From positions 1 through 64,000 of the forward strand of contig NZ_FOOG01000010.1 in NCBI RefSeq assembly GCF_900113125.1: DNA of 64,000 nt. Reading direction: 5' to 3'. Each line of letters begins with the position of its first letter. Within the stretch, counting starts at the first letter, position 1. Made by a program: the position numbers and the translations under genes. The notes under the pieces were generated by a model. That model was not told the origin of the DNA and did not search any database. It saw only the letters and a list, made by a program, of their open reading frames with translations. The DNA is from Halobacillus alkaliphilus. Its GTDB lineage: Bacteria > Bacillota > Bacilli > Bacillales > Halobacillaceae. Positions 8,085 to 17,359 of this stretch are shown piece after piece.

Positions 8085-9788
8085 ATGACATTACCTTTTC
8101 ACAAATTTGGACCTGAAACCTTATTGCTTCATGGAGGACAGCAGCCGGACCCGGCTACTGGCTCACGTGCCGTTCCTATTTACCAGACCACCTCTTACGT
8201 TTTTAATGACACCGATCATGCTCAAAACTTATTTTCATTAGCAGAGCCTGGTAACATTTACACGCGAATTATGAACCCAACTGTTGATGTATTAGAACAA
8301 CGCATTGCTTTACTTGAGGATGGTGCTGCGGCTGTAGCTACCGCTTCAGGCATGTCTGCCATAACGATGGCCATTTTAAATATTGCCAGCGCTGGAGATG
8401 AGATTGTAGCCTCTTCTCATTTATATGGGGGAACATATAACTTGTTCGTACACACACTTCCTAAATATGGAATTACTGTTCATTTTATTGAAGGAACCAG
8501 CCCAGAAGATTTCCAAAAAGCGGTCACCCCTAAAACGAAAGCTATTTTTGCTGAAACGATCGGTAATCCGAGCTTAAATGTGCTGGATATTGAAGCAGTT
8601 GCTGATGTAGCTCACGAACATCATATTCCTCTTATTATCGATAACACGTTTGCTACTCCTTACATTTGCAAACCGATCAGCTGGGGAGCGGATATTGTCA
8701 TTCACTCGGCTACGAAATGGATTGGTGGTCACGGAACGACAATCGGCGGGCTGGTAGTAGACAGCGGGCGCTTCAACTGGAATCATGAAAAATTCCCTGG
8801 ATTCACGGAACCTGATGAAAGTTATCACGGCGTCCGCTTTGGTCTCGATGTAGGTCCTGCCGGCTACGCTGTTAAGTTGAGAGTGCAGCTGCTCCGTGAC
8901 ACGGGCGCCTGCTTAAGTCCTCATAACGCATTCTTGCTGCTTCAAGGTCTCGAAACCCTTCATTTAAGAATTACTAAACACTCTGATCAGGCTCTTGAGG
9001 TTGCTGAATACCTGCAGTCTCATGAAGGCGTTGAATGGGTGAATTTCCCCGGACTCTCTGATCATCCAACACACCCGCTTACTAAGAAATACTTTAGTTA
9101 TGGATACGGATCGATCGTCGTATTCGGCATTAAAGGTGGACGTGAGGCAGGAAAAAAACTGATTGATCAAGCAAACCTATGGTCTCACGTAGCCAATGTT
9201 GGGGATGCAAAATCACTAATTATTCACCCTGCCTCTACCACGCACCAACAGTTAAGTGATGAGAATCTAGAAAAATCCGGGGTAACGGAAGAATTAGTGC
9301 GCCTGTCTGTAGGGCTTGAATCAATAGAAGATCTAATAGCTGAGCTGGATGCTGGCCTTAAAGAAGCCACCGGTTTCTCAAAACCTTATCATAACGCTAA
9401 GACCCTTGTAGAAGAGACACTGACGTCATCGTTGGATCGTTCGAATAATGAACTGCGTCAGAGAGTGATCGCTATTACAGGAACTGCTTCCAACGATGAA
9501 CTTTCAAGCGAAGCGAAGAAGCTTTCACGTTTAGGTTTTCAGGTTGTGGAAACGGAAAACATTGAAGACCTTAAATCTTCCAACCTGCCTGTGGTAGATG
9601 TTCTTTATACAAGAGTGCTCGATAAAGATTTGATCCATGCAGCTCAAGAGATTCATCCTCGCTTGTTATGGTCAAGAGAATCGGTATCGGAAGATCAGGA
9701 TAATCTGGTTAAAGGACTCAGTCTTTATGAATCTATTGTAGCTTTACGTTCCGGGCAGTCTTATACGGAAACGCCACTCTCTGTCTAA
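8085..9788 (+). CDS. metY: O-acetylhomoserine sulfhydrylase MetY with C-terminal extension
   Basis: A 567-residue PLP enzyme making homocysteine (or cysteine) from O-acetylhomoserine and sulfide. Residues 1 to about 428 are a full Cys/Met-metabolism PLP domain: YTRIMNPT, the ASGM loop, DNTFATPY, and PLP-lysine 211 in [12 protein letters not shown]. MetY enzymes normally stop near residue 430. Here about 140 more residues follow, including a Rossmann-like stretch ([33 protein letters not shown]) that resembles a degenerate CoA-binding domain. GGGAGG precedes the ATG. It lies behind a SAM riboswitch and 20 bases ahead of metX, so substrate synthesis and use are co-regulated. Confidence 0.93.
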   Translation: MTLPFHKFGPETLLLHGGQQPDPATGSRAVPIYQTTSYVFNDTDHAQNLFSLAEPGNIYTRIMNPTVDVLEQRIALLEDGAAAVATASGMSAITMAILNIASAGDEIVASSHLYGGTYNLFVHTLPKYGITVHFIEGTSPEDFQKAVTPKTKAIFAETIGNPSLNVLDIEAVADVAHEHHIPLIIDNTFATPYICKPISWGADIVIHSATKWIGGHGTTIGGLVVDSGRFNWNHEKFPGFTEPDESYHGVRFGLDVGPAGYAVKLRVQLLRDTGACLSPHNAFLLLQGLETLHLRITKHSDQALEVAEYLQSHEGVEWVNFPGLSDHPTHPLTKKYFSYGYGSIVVFGIKGGREAGKKLIDQANLWSHVANVGDAKSLIIHPASTTHQQLSDENLEKSGVTEELVRLSVGLESIEDLIAELDAGLKEATGFSKPYHNAKTLVEETLTSSLDRSNNELRQRVIAITGTASNDELSSEAKKLSRLGFQVVETENIEDLKSSNLPVVDVLYTRVLDKDLIHAAQEIHPRLLWSRESVSEDQDNLVKGLSLYESIVALRSGQSYTETPLSV

Positions 9789-9808
9789 ACTGGAAAGGAG
9801 GCATGAAC

Positions 9809-10861
9809 ATGTCTGTAAAAAATCCCACCAGCTATCAGTCTCAGAATAAAACAATCTCAATTGGTTCTTTTACATTTGAATCTGGTGATCAATTGCAAAA
9901 TGTAGAACTGGCCTATGAACGATTCGGACCACCTGGTGCTCCAACTATTTTAATTTGCCATGCGTTAACAGGAAACCAGTATGCGGTCGGTTCTGAGGAA
10001 CAGCCTGGCTGGTGGGCCGGATTGATTGGCAGAGGACTACCGATTGATACTTCTCAGTTTCAGGTTATAACCTTTAATGTATTAGGTGGATGCCACGGGT
10101 CTACTGGTCCAGCCAGTTTAGACCCGGAAACTGGTGAACCATACCGATTAAGCTTCCCGCCAGTAACTGTTCGTGATATCGTCCATTCACAGTGGAAGGC
10201 TTTACGTGAACTTGGAATCGATCGCCTCCATGCTGTCGCTGGTGGATCTCTCGGTGGTATGCAAGCCTATGAATGGGGACTGCTCTATCCGACTTTTATG
10301 AAACAGCTCTTTATTCTTGCTGCGACTCCTTATTTAAGTGACTATGGAATTGCTTTTAATCATATCGGAGCACGTGCCATTAAGGATGACCCCTCATTTA
10401 ACCATGGAAACTACCCTTCGAACCAACACCTCAAAGGATTCGAAATTGCAAGAATGGCGGGGATGATCACTTACCGGAGCCAAACCCTTTTCCAAAAGCG
10501 GTTTGATCGGAATCAAAAAGAAGATGCATCCTATGATATTCAGTCATATCTAGACTATCAAGGCGATAAAATTAAAGATCGCTTTGATGCTAACAGTTAT
10601 TTATATTTACTGGAAGCTATGAATCACCATGATATCGGGCGAGGTCGAGGTGGCTGGAAGCAGGCGTCCCAGCATTACGAAGCGGAAGTATACACACTAA
10701 GTTTTGAACATGACCTGCTTTACCCATTTGATTTTATTAAAAGCTTCAGCGACCATGTCCCAGGGAGTGAACACTTTCACTCGGATACCGACTATGGACA
10801 TGATGGGTTTTTAGTTGAGTTCAATGGCTGGGCTTCCTGGATTGGGAATAAAATCAACTAG
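9809..10861 (+). CDS. metX: Homoserine O-acetyltransferase MetX
   Basis: A 350-residue alpha/beta-hydrolase-fold acyltransferase that activates homoserine for methionine synthesis. The nucleophile elbow GGSLGGMQAYEW carries the catalytic serine. The acid is in FEHDLLYP and the histidine in DYGHDGFL near the C-terminus. The substrate-pocket stretch HALTGNQYAVG is also present. An ATG six bases earlier (9803) directly abuts the AAAGGAGG, so 9809 is the better start. It is the second gene of the SAM-riboswitch operon and is followed by a terminator. The acetyl rather than succinyl assignment follows from family membership and pairing with MetY. Confidence 0.92.
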   Translation: MSVKNPTSYQSQNKTISIGSFTFESGDQLQNVELAYERFGPPGAPTILICHALTGNQYAVGSEEQPGWWAGLIGRGLPIDTSQFQVITFNVLGGCHGSTGPASLDPETGEPYRLSFPPVTVRDIVHSQWKALRELGIDRLHAVAGGSLGGMQAYEWGLLYPTFMKQLFILAATPYLSDYGIAFNHIGARAIKDDPSFNHGNYPSNQHLKGFEIARMAGMITYRSQTLFQKRFDRNQKEDASYDIQSYLDYQGDKIKDRFDANSYLYLLEAMNHHDIGRGRGGWKQASQHYEAEVYTLSFEHDLLYPFDFIKSFSDHVPGSEHFHSDTDYGHDGFLVEFNGWASWIGNKIN

Positions 10862-10878
10862 TTTCGCTATTTCAACAC

Positions 10879-10923
10879 AAAAAAAGCAGTCTGGCGAAAG
10901 GATACGCCCAGGCTGCTTTTTTT
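10879..10923 (+). terminator. Terminator after metX, shared with the convergent pdaC gene
   Basis: The stem AAAAGCAGTCTGGCG/CGCCCAGGCTGCTTTT has an A-run before it and a T-run after it, between two convergent genes. Confidence 0.85.
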
Positions 10924-10925
10924 GC

Positions 10926-12272
10926 TTAATTTAATTCACTAACCGTCACAAATGTATAGCCTTCCTGCTTTAATGACTTCACAATTAATTCTACAGCTTC
11001 ATCCATAGACGGTTGAAGGTCATGGAGTAAAATAATAGAACCATCTTCCACTTGAGATAAGACATTCTCTGCTACTTGAGAAGGTTCTAGTTTTTGCCAC
11101 CCCTTTACTTCTACAGTCCAAGGCACAGTACTAATCTCTTTTTTGTAGTTAACAGGAGGGCGATCTCCAAATGGCAGACGGATAATATCAGGCTTTTGTC
11201 CAGTTACCTGTTTGATAATCTGCTGGGTTGAATCTATTTGCTGCGTCACTTCTTTTTGCGGTAAGCGGGATAAGCGAGGATGATCCCATGTATGATTTCC
11301 TATTTCGTGACCCGCTTCAGCTACTTGCTTGGCAACTTCAGGATAGTAACTAATCCGTTTTCCTATCATAAAAAAAGTAGCACGAGCTTCGTACTCGCTT
11401 AATGTTTCAAGAATATTGGCTGTCACCTCAGGATGAGGACCATCGTCAAATGTGAGAGCAACCTCTTTTCCCCCCGAACGTCCATGTTTTGAACGGTAAT
11501 CCTCAGCAGAGAAAGTTGGGTCTTCTTCTTTATAAGTCGGCTCTTCCTTTTTGATGTTTCCAGTCAATTCTAATGCATTTGCATATTCGGGACGCAACAA
11601 TTCATTTACAGCTTTCTTCCCAAGCACAATCTTTTGAGGAAAATCAGCTACACCATTGATATAAATAGCAATTCCTTCTCCGGTCAAAGCAATATGAAGA
11701 TTGTTATTAAAAATTGTTTTTAACGCGCTTTTCATATTTTCCGAGTAGTTCCCATCTTCCTTCAGGGCATCAGCAGTAAATTCCACAAGTCGATCAATAT
11801 AAGGAAGGTCTTCCTTAAACAACTCTTTCGATTCAATGCGTTTTCCGTTCTCTTTATCGAAATTTATAGTGGTTTTTTTAATGACCGGCTCCCCTGGTAC
11901 TACATCCATTGTTTCTTCAAACTGCACCACGAAAAAACGATGATCCTGGTGCAATACTTCATAATCGATGTGCAATTCATGGGAAGATTTAACTTCATTT
12001 TCCTGTAAGGCCTTATAGCTCTCTTTTTTAAAAGCTGCCTTTTTCTGGTTTACATAGTCTATTATGGTTTGATTAATTTGATTATTCGGAGTGTCTGGGT
12101 AATGGACTGTAATATGGTATTCTTCAAATTCTACAATTTCCGTTTGTATATTTACGTCATAGATGGGCTCTGCCTGACTGATTTTGGAATTCTCATTAGC
12201 ACTCGCAATGAAAGAGCAGCCTGCCATTAACAGTAAGCTAAAAAGAGCCATGTATATAATAATAGGTTTCAT
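10926..12272 (-). CDS. pdaC: PdaC-like polysaccharide deacetylase lipoprotein
   Basis: A 448-residue lipoprotein with lipobox LLMAGC (Cys at about 19). A DUF4163/DUF3298-type region (about 40-240) is followed by a C-terminal NodB/CE4 deacetylase domain. CE4 motifs visible are TFDDGP (metal and catalytic Asp), HEIGNHTWDHP (metal His pair) and RLPFGD. The size and domain order match B. subtilis PdaC, which de-N-acetylates cell-wall N-acetylmuramic acid and chito-oligomers. The start at 12272 is chosen for AAAGAGGTACGACTA and because it places the signal peptide at the N-terminus; the frame opens 16 codons earlier. Confidence 0.85.
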   Translation of the reverse strand: MKPIIIYMALFSLLLMAGCSFIASANENSKISQAEPIYDVNIQTEIVEFEEYHITVHYPDTPNNQINQTIIDYVNQKKAAFKKESYKALQENEVKSSHELHIDYEVLHQDHRFFVVQFEETMDVVPGEPVIKKTTINFDKENGKRIESKELFKEDLPYIDRLVEFTADALKEDGNYSENMKSALKTIFNNNLHIALTGEGIAIYINGVADFPQKIVLGKKAVNELLRPEYANALELTGNIKKEEPTYKEEDPTFSAEDYRSKHGRSGGKEVALTFDDGPHPEVTANILETLSEYEARATFFMIGKRISYYPEVAKQVAEAGHEIGNHTWDHPRLSRLPQKEVTQQIDSTQQIIKQVTGQKPDIIRLPFGDRPPVNYKKEISTVPWTVEVKGWQKLEPSQVAENVLSQVEDGSIILLHDLQPSMDEAVELIVKSLKQEGYTFVTVSELN

Positions 12273-12368
12273 TAGTCGTACCTCTTTGTTAGTTTTTTGG
12301 CACCACCTATTGTAACACAAATGTAATGTTGTATTAGTGTATTTGTTATTTTCAGATTAATCCGCCAG

Positions 12369-13205
12369 CTATAAGCTTGTACGAACATCCCATAATTCAG
12401 GAAAGAATCTGTGGTCAAGCACTTTTTTCAAATAACCCACTCCTGAGGAGCCTCCAGTACCCGTTTTATGGCCAATGATTCTCTCCACCGTTTTCATATG
12501 GCGGAAACGCCATTGCTGTAGGCGATCCTCAATATCAACCAGTTTTTCAGCCAACTGGTATAAATCCCAATACTTATCTACATTTTTATATACTTTCATC
12601 CACGCTTCTTCTACAGTAGGGTCTTTTTCGTATAACTTCGTATAATCGCGATGAAGAACATCTGAACTAATATTCAAACCAGCTTCTGCTAATTTTTGTA
12701 TAGCGGCATCATAAATTCCGGGAGATTCATAAGCTTGAGTGAGTTCTTCATGGAGCTCAGGCGATTTCTGATAAATTTTCAATACATGAGGGGTTTTATA
12801 GCCTAAGGCAAATTCAACCATTCTATATTGATAGGATTGAAACCCAGAAGCCTGTCCCAGCTTGTCTCGAAATTCTATATATTCAGCAGGAGTCAGAGTG
12901 GAAAGAACATCCCATGCATGAATAATCTGCACTTGAATATTAGAAACCCTGGCAAGCATCTTAAACGCAGAAGCCAATTCACCTTTCTGAATGGCATGGA
13001 TCGATTCAGTTAGCTCATGCAGAATCAACTTCATCCATAATTCACTTACCTGATGAATGATGATGAACAGCATTTCGTCATGATGAGATGACAAACGCTT
13101 TTGAGCAGACAGCAATTCGTCTAAATGCAGGTATTCGCCATAGGTCATGCGTTCTTTAAAATCCGTATGAACCTTTTCATTCTCTTTAGAGTCCTGTTCA
13201 CTCAC
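12369..13205 (-). CDS. kynA: Tryptophan 2,3-dioxygenase KynA
   Basis: A 278-residue haem enzyme opening the indole ring of tryptophan to N-formylkynurenine. Family signatures are [34 protein letters not shown] (with the conserved substrate-pocket residues), [14 protein letters not shown], and the C-terminal [28 protein letters not shown] containing the axial-His region. The length matches the bacterial family. GTG start behind AAAGGAG. No kynB or kynU is adjacent. The neighbour 19 bases upstream is a DUF4166 gene, so the pair forms a small operon without the rest of the kynurenine pathway. Confidence 0.93.
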   Translation of the reverse strand: MSEQDSKENEKVHTDFKERMTYGEYLHLDELLSAQKRLSSHHDEMLFIIIHQVSELWMKLILHELTESIHAIQKGELASAFKMLARVSNIQVQIIHAWDVLSTLTPAEYIEFRDKLGQASGFQSYQYRMVEFALGYKTPHVLKIYQKSPELHEELTQAYESPGIYDAAIQKLAEAGLNISSDVLHRDYTKLYEKDPTVEEAWMKVYKNVDKYWDLYQLAEKLVDIEDRLQQWRFRHMKTVERIIGHKTGTGGSSGVGYLKKVLDHRFFPELWDVRTSL

Positions 13206-13224
13206 AGTCCTTGCTCCTTTCCAT

Positions 13225-13869
13225 TTATTCTAGGATTCCACGCTCCGGGATGTTCTTATAAGTCATCGGCAAAAACTCAGTATGAACCATACCTTCATAC
13301 ATTAACACCGTTCCTAACATGCCGAATTCAACATGGACATGCACCCGGTAAGCTTCCTGATCTTCATCATAATGTTCGTATACAGAGGTTGTAGGTCCTG
13401 GCACCTGAAACTTATTTTGATATGAGGTTTGTACGGATTCCATGTACAATCCCCCTTCTGCCGTTACATGAAGGTCAAGCTCCGTTTGAAGAAGAGCAGA
13501 TTTCCCTAAGTCATCTATAATTTTCTGCTTTTCTTCATCAAAGCGCATTGCTGCATCAAATCCCCGGATGGAATAAGGAAAGAAAAAACGCCGTATCCAA
13601 CTCATGGTTTCTCTTCCTTGATCATCTCGATAGGCATAGTTTTCAAGAGTAAAAGGAACCTGCTTCCCTCTTTCAGCAAAGACCAGGTGGTCAAAGTTTC
13701 CTAAAAGGAAAAATGGCCGTAGAACTGGATGAGTCCCGCGAATTTCAGTCATTCTTCCCTGTCCGAGCATCATTAAATTATCTTCGCTTGTGATACCGTA
13801 TTTTTTCTGCATCGCAGGATGTAATTGATAAAACTGCTCTCCTAAAGCTTTTTGGTAAATGGATTTCAT
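13225..13869 (-). CDS. DUF4166 domain protein
   Basis: A 214-residue protein with the DUF4166 pattern: an N-terminal [20 protein letters not shown] segment, then [10 protein letters not shown], and a beta-rich C-terminal half with paired strands ([36 protein letters not shown]). It has no signal peptide or membrane segment. The family is of unknown function and is sometimes fused to membrane proteins of the YndJ type. AAGGAGG precedes the ATG. It is the first gene of an operon with kynA, so a link to tryptophan breakdown is possible but unproven. Confidence 0.75.
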   Translation of the reverse strand: MKSIYQKALGEQFYQLHPAMQKKYGITSEDNLMMLGQGRMTEIRGTHPVLRPFFLLGNFDHLVFAERGKQVPFTLENYAYRDDQGRETMSWIRRFFFPYSIRGFDAAMRFDEEKQKIIDDLGKSALLQTELDLHVTAEGGLYMESVQTSYQNKFQVPGPTTSVYEHYDEDQEAYRVHVHVEFGMLGTVLMYEGMVHTEFLPMTYKNIPERGILE

Positions 13870-14037
13870 TGTTTATGACCTCCTTCAAACATATATGTAT
13901 ACCATGGTGTGTTGTTAACATACTTTTCATCATTATTGAATACAATTTTATTTAGAGAAGCACTCAATGACTGCGGTCTTTTCTCGGGCTATATTAGCAT
14001 TATAGCACAAGGAAGCGGATACACGATGGATGCAAAT

Positions 14038-14061
14038 AAGACCTGCCAAGGCAGGTCTTTA
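14038..14061 (-). terminator. Terminator downstream of the RQC-like gene
   Basis: The compact stem AAGACCTGCC/GGCAGGTCTT with a 2-base loop lies about 60 bases after the minus-strand stop at 14119. The T-tract is short. Confidence 0.55.
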
Positions 14062-14118
14062 TCACGAATTCAGTGCACTAAAAAGCTTTTCAATATTAAT
14101 ATCGGCCAGGAATGCTTT

Positions 14119-15645
14119 TCACATAACCTCTTCAGCAAAATCACTGACTGAATATCCTTTTTGCTGTTTCATAATCCAGCCTTGCTTTTGAAGCTGATTA
14201 AACAATTTCTGAATGTGTTTCTCTGGCCACTCGGAAAGTAAGCCAAACCATCTTGTTTCATGCAAGTTCAGAGTCCTGAGTTTGTTTGTAGCCTTTCCGG
14301 CCAGCACGTGAACAAGGATATGAGCGGGATAATCCGTACCATAGTAATAGATTAAATCCAGAATTTGTTGAGTGTAAGCATAGGTTACCGGTCTTCCTTT
14401 AATTGTAATAATGACATCGTCTTCTCCATAACGAACCTCTTCCAATTTTGCTTTAAGCTCTTCCAGTACATGACTGGTCATCGGGTAAACGTTCTCAGGT
14501 ACCAGCTGCAGCCATTCCGGCAGTTCTTTCAGCATCCGAACATCATCAAGTTCGACACTCGACAGCCAGCACAGTTCTGAAGACGAGGTGCGCTCTGGAA
14601 TAATTGTTCGGCTCAGCTTATCATACATATATAAGAGTGGATAGGCGGAAAGATTAGCTTCCTCCGGCTGATAAAGTTCGATCTGATGCACCAGCTGCAT
14701 ACTTTCTTCAAGTTTTTTACGTGCAGCTCCCAATTGCTTTTTTAAGGCTCTTAATTGGAGAAGCTGTTCAAGCAGCGTTTCATTCTGCTTAGCTATCCTG
14801 TTGAATTGCTCCTCAATTGTAACCATACGCTTCCGCGCACGTTCTTCATTAAATTCCTCTTCAAAATAAACTCTGTCCTCATCTACTTGATAATAAAGAC
14901 AGCAATCACATGTTTCACAATAACAACAGATAGTACGGTTAGCTGAATCGAATTCCAAATGCTTTTCGTGTGGACAGCTGTTGTCTGGATTCTGCAGCCA
15001 CTTTTCTGGCAGTGACCGGAAAGGACGCATAACAATTCCTACTCGGTGACGCCAATAAGCGATATCTTCAGGGTATTTAATTACAGATAGAAGCGCAGAT
15101 TGATTCATGACTTCAACAGCGTCCATAACTTCTCTCTTTTCATGGAAAAGCTTAACGATTGGGTGGCTGTGAAAAGCTATTGTGATTTTTGTGAGCCAGT
15201 AATCGCGTGAATATTCGCTTATATCTGCTAAGAATCTGTAGTCTTCCAGCACTTCTGCAATATGCTCATTCAACTGTTCAGAAGACAATTGGGTGAAATC
15301 TGTTTTATAAATATAGGACTCTTTTAAAGGTAGTCCATGTTCTTCAGACAACGGGCTCCATAAGAAAAGTTCTGGGCGCAATAAATGTGGATATACCGTT
15401 TCGTCTTTTTGCAGTGATACAGGCAGAACCGCTTCACCTGAAATCCCCAAATAACGACGAATTGGGGCAGCATCTATACTCATGTGCTCCATTTGATCGA
15501 AAATCGTATCATTCAATCTTGACAATAACCCCCGTTCAAATTTATGACCGACCGATCGAATAAACTTGTTTTTCTTTCCAATCGGTGCAAGCACAATGGA
15601 TGGATAACGTTCATCCTGATAAATAATCGTCTCTGGCAGTCCCAT
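14119..15645 (-). CDS. RQC-like winged-helix DNA-binding protein with cysteine cluster
   Basis: A 508-residue protein. Its C-terminus (about 425-500) resembles the RecQ C-terminal (RQC) winged helix: YPAHILVHVLAGKATNKL, then WPEKHIQKLFNQLQKQGWI. It looks like the stand-alone RQC-minor group. A cysteine cluster (C224, C240, C241, C243, C246, C248, C249) could bind a metal. A coiled coil spans about 262-325. There are no helicase motifs. The start at 15645 follows AAGGGGAATCATT; the frame extends 22 codons further without a ribosome binding site. The upstream gene is rpiA. A DNA- or nucleic-acid-linked role is inference from the winged helix. Confidence 0.6.
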   Translation of the reverse strand: MGLPETIIYQDERYPSIVLAPIGKKNKFIRSVGHKFERGLLSRLNDTIFDQMEHMSIDAAPIRRYLGISGEAVLPVSLQKDETVYPHLLRPELFLWSPLSEEHGLPLKESYIYKTDFTQLSSEQLNEHIAEVLEDYRFLADISEYSRDYWLTKITIAFHSHPIVKLFHEKREVMDAVEVMNQSALLSVIKYPEDIAYWRHRVGIVMRPFRSLPEKWLQNPDNSCPHEKHLEFDSANRTICCYCETCDCCLYYQVDEDRVYFEEEFNEERARKRMVTIEEQFNRIAKQNETLLEQLLQLRALKKQLGAARKKLEESMQLVHQIELYQPEEANLSAYPLLYMYDKLSRTIIPERTSSSELCWLSSVELDDVRMLKELPEWLQLVPENVYPMTSHVLEELKAKLEEVRYGEDDVIITIKGRPVTYAYTQQILDLIYYYGTDYPAHILVHVLAGKATNKLRTLNLHETRWFGLLSEWPEKHIQKLFNQLQKQGWIMKQQKGYSVSDFAEEVM

Positions 15646-15728
15646 AATGATTCCCCTTTTGAATGAAGGATTTACTACTATTATAGAAAAAGTATTACAG
15701 AGTACCAACAATTATTAGTAAAATGGGC

Positions 15729-16430
15729 TCAAACTGTTAATATTTCCACTGGATACCCAATAAATAAGCCTGTCTCTATAACTCCAGGAATGGAACGTAG
15801 TCGATTTTCAAGATCATTATCCACCGTCTCCTCTAATGTCATATCCAAAATTAAATTTCCCGATTCAGTAATGACAGGGCCATCTTTCCCTTTAGCCATT
15901 CTTAATTTAAGTTTTGCCTTCATCATATCTTTAAGTTTTGTTTCTACCAGGTGAAGCGCTCTTGGATCCAATTCAATCGGCAAAGCAAATTTTTCCCCCA
16001 GTCTAGAAACGAATTTACTTCCATCTACTAAAATGTACGTTTTTGGAGAGCTAGCCATCACTAGTTTTTCTGCAAACATAGCTCCGCCTCTTCCTTTAAT
16101 TAACCTATTATCAGTATCAACCTCATCCGCTCCGTCAAATCCCCAATCTGGACGGCTGTTCATAAGATCAGTAGTCTTTAGTCCTAATGTAGCACAGTTT
16201 AATGAGGCTTCATGAGAGGTTGGGATTGCAGATATATCAAGTCCTTCCTTCTGCACTCTGGCAGCGATCGCTTTTAGTGCCAGATAAGAAGTGGAGCCGG
16301 AGCCTACCCCGATCACATCTCCATTCTTTACCATCTCACTCACTTGACCAGCAGCTTGTTCTTTTTGATCTTTATTTGAAATTTCTCCAGACCAGCTCTC
16401 TTGAACTGCAGATTGATTTTGCCATTTCAA
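15729..16430 (-). CDS. rpiA: Ribose-5-phosphate isomerase A
   Basis: A 233-residue enzyme interconverting ribose-5-phosphate and ribulose-5-phosphate. Signatures are the phosphate loop GVGSGSTSYLAL, TSHEAS, the active-site DGADEVD, and KGRGGAMFAEKLV with the catalytic Glu/Lys region. The C-terminal IPGVIETGLFIG is also present. The start is set at TTG 16430 behind AGAGGTGAT, giving the family's usual length; the frame runs 25 codons further upstream without support. B. subtilis-type relatives often use RpiB, so a stand-alone RpiA is a lineage trait. Confidence 0.92.
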   Translation of the reverse strand: MKWQNQSAVQESWSGEISNKDQKEQAAGQVSEMVKNGDVIGVGSGSTSYLALKAIAARVQKEGLDISAIPTSHEASLNCATLGLKTTDLMNSRPDWGFDGADEVDTDNRLIKGRGGAMFAEKLVMASSPKTYILVDGSKFVSRLGEKFALPIELDPRALHLVETKLKDMMKAKLKLRMAKGKDGPVITESGNLILDMTLEETVDNDLENRLRSIPGVIETGLFIGYPVEILTV

Positions 16431-16726
16431 AGATATCACCTCTTCCACTTGGTATTCCCGAAAATATGGATAAACAAGCATTAGACTCTGATCAAAGTGT
16501 AACAAATATGTAGCCTTCTAAAGCATGTTTAAGTGGAATGATTACAAAATCATGTAATCTTTTACTTTAAATTTACATATGTTTTATAAAAACTCCTCTT
16601 TTTCAGTAACAAAGGATGATGAAATTGAAACGAGTGTACGTGAAGCTAATTATCTTTTACCTCATTCTTTTACTATTGTTTCTATTATTATGAATACAAC
16701 GCAGGCTATGGTTTTAGAGGAAAAAT
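16431..16726. other. Intergenic region between rpiA and liaR
   Basis: About 300 bases. It must hold the rpiA promoter and the end of the lia transcript. I see no strong hairpin at the end of liaR. A 24-codon hydrophobic frame on the plus strand (16619-16693) lacks a spaced ribosome binding site and is not called. Confidence 0.35.
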
Positions 16727-17359
16727 TTAATTAACAAGGTCATGCTTAAAAGCATAGATAACCGCCTGGGTTCTGTCATGAACTTCTAGCTTCCCAAGAA
16801 TATTGCTAACGTGGACCTTCACTGTTTTCAGCGCTATAAACAGTTGGTCAGAGATTTCCTGATTCGTTTTCCCCTCAGTCATCAGCAGTAGAATTTCCAT
16901 TTCTCGTGCCGTGAGCTGCTCATAGAGATGATGAGATTGAGGAGTTCTCATCTTATTCATAATTTTCCCCGTCACTTCAGGCTCAAGAATCGACTGTCCT
17001 TCATAGGTAGACCGGATCGCTTTAGCAATTTCCTCAGCCTTTGAGGTTTTAAGCATATAACTGACCGCTCCAGCTTCCAGTGCTGGATAAACCTTTTCAT
17101 CATCTAAGAAACTGGTAACAATAATTATTTTAGCCTCGGGCCATTCCTCAACAATGAGCCTAGTCGCTTCTATTCCATCCATTTCTTTCATCACCAGATC
17201 CATAAGGATAATGTCCGGGCGATGTTGCAGGGCTAATTCGACTGCCTTGCTTCCATCACTCGCTTCTGCGATAACCTCAATATCTGACTGTGCTGTTAAA
17301 TATGCTGACACTCCAATTCTTACCATTTCATGATCATCCGCAAACAAAACCGTTATCAT
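16727..17359 (-). CDS. liaR: Response regulator LiaR (NarL/LuxR type)
   Basis: A 210-residue regulator. Its receiver domain has the acidic pair in ADDHEM, the phosphorylation Asp in IILMDLVM, the switch Thr/Ser in VTSF and the Lys in MLKTSK. The C-terminal LuxR helix-turn-helix is LTAREMEILLLMTEGKTNQEISDQLFIALKTVKVHVSNIL. The sequence and operon context identify LiaR/VraR, which activates liaIH in response to lipid-II-cycle damage such as bacitracin or vancomycin. The start codon overlaps the liaS stop by four bases, indicating translational coupling. Confidence 0.93.
   Translation of the reverse strand: MITVLFADDHEMVRIGVSAYLTAQSDIEVIAEASDGSKAVELALQHRPDIILMDLVMKEMDGIEATRLIVEEWPEAKIIIVTSFLDDEKVYPALEAGAVSYMLKTSKAEEIAKAIRSTYEGQSILEPEVTGKIMNKMRTPQSHHLYEQLTAREMEILLLMTEGKTNQEISDQLFIALKTVKVHVSNILGKLEVHDRTQAVIYAFKHDLVN

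Noticed and set aside
13909-14151. 80-codon plus-strand frame between DUF4166 and the RQC-like gene
   Set aside because: It runs through a terminator hairpin and promoter-like AT-rich DNA, with no ribosome binding site.
16619-16693. 24-codon hydrophobic ORF (KLKRVYVKLIIFYLILLLL)
   Set aside because: It looks like a small membrane peptide, but AAAGGA abuts the ATG and there is no other support.
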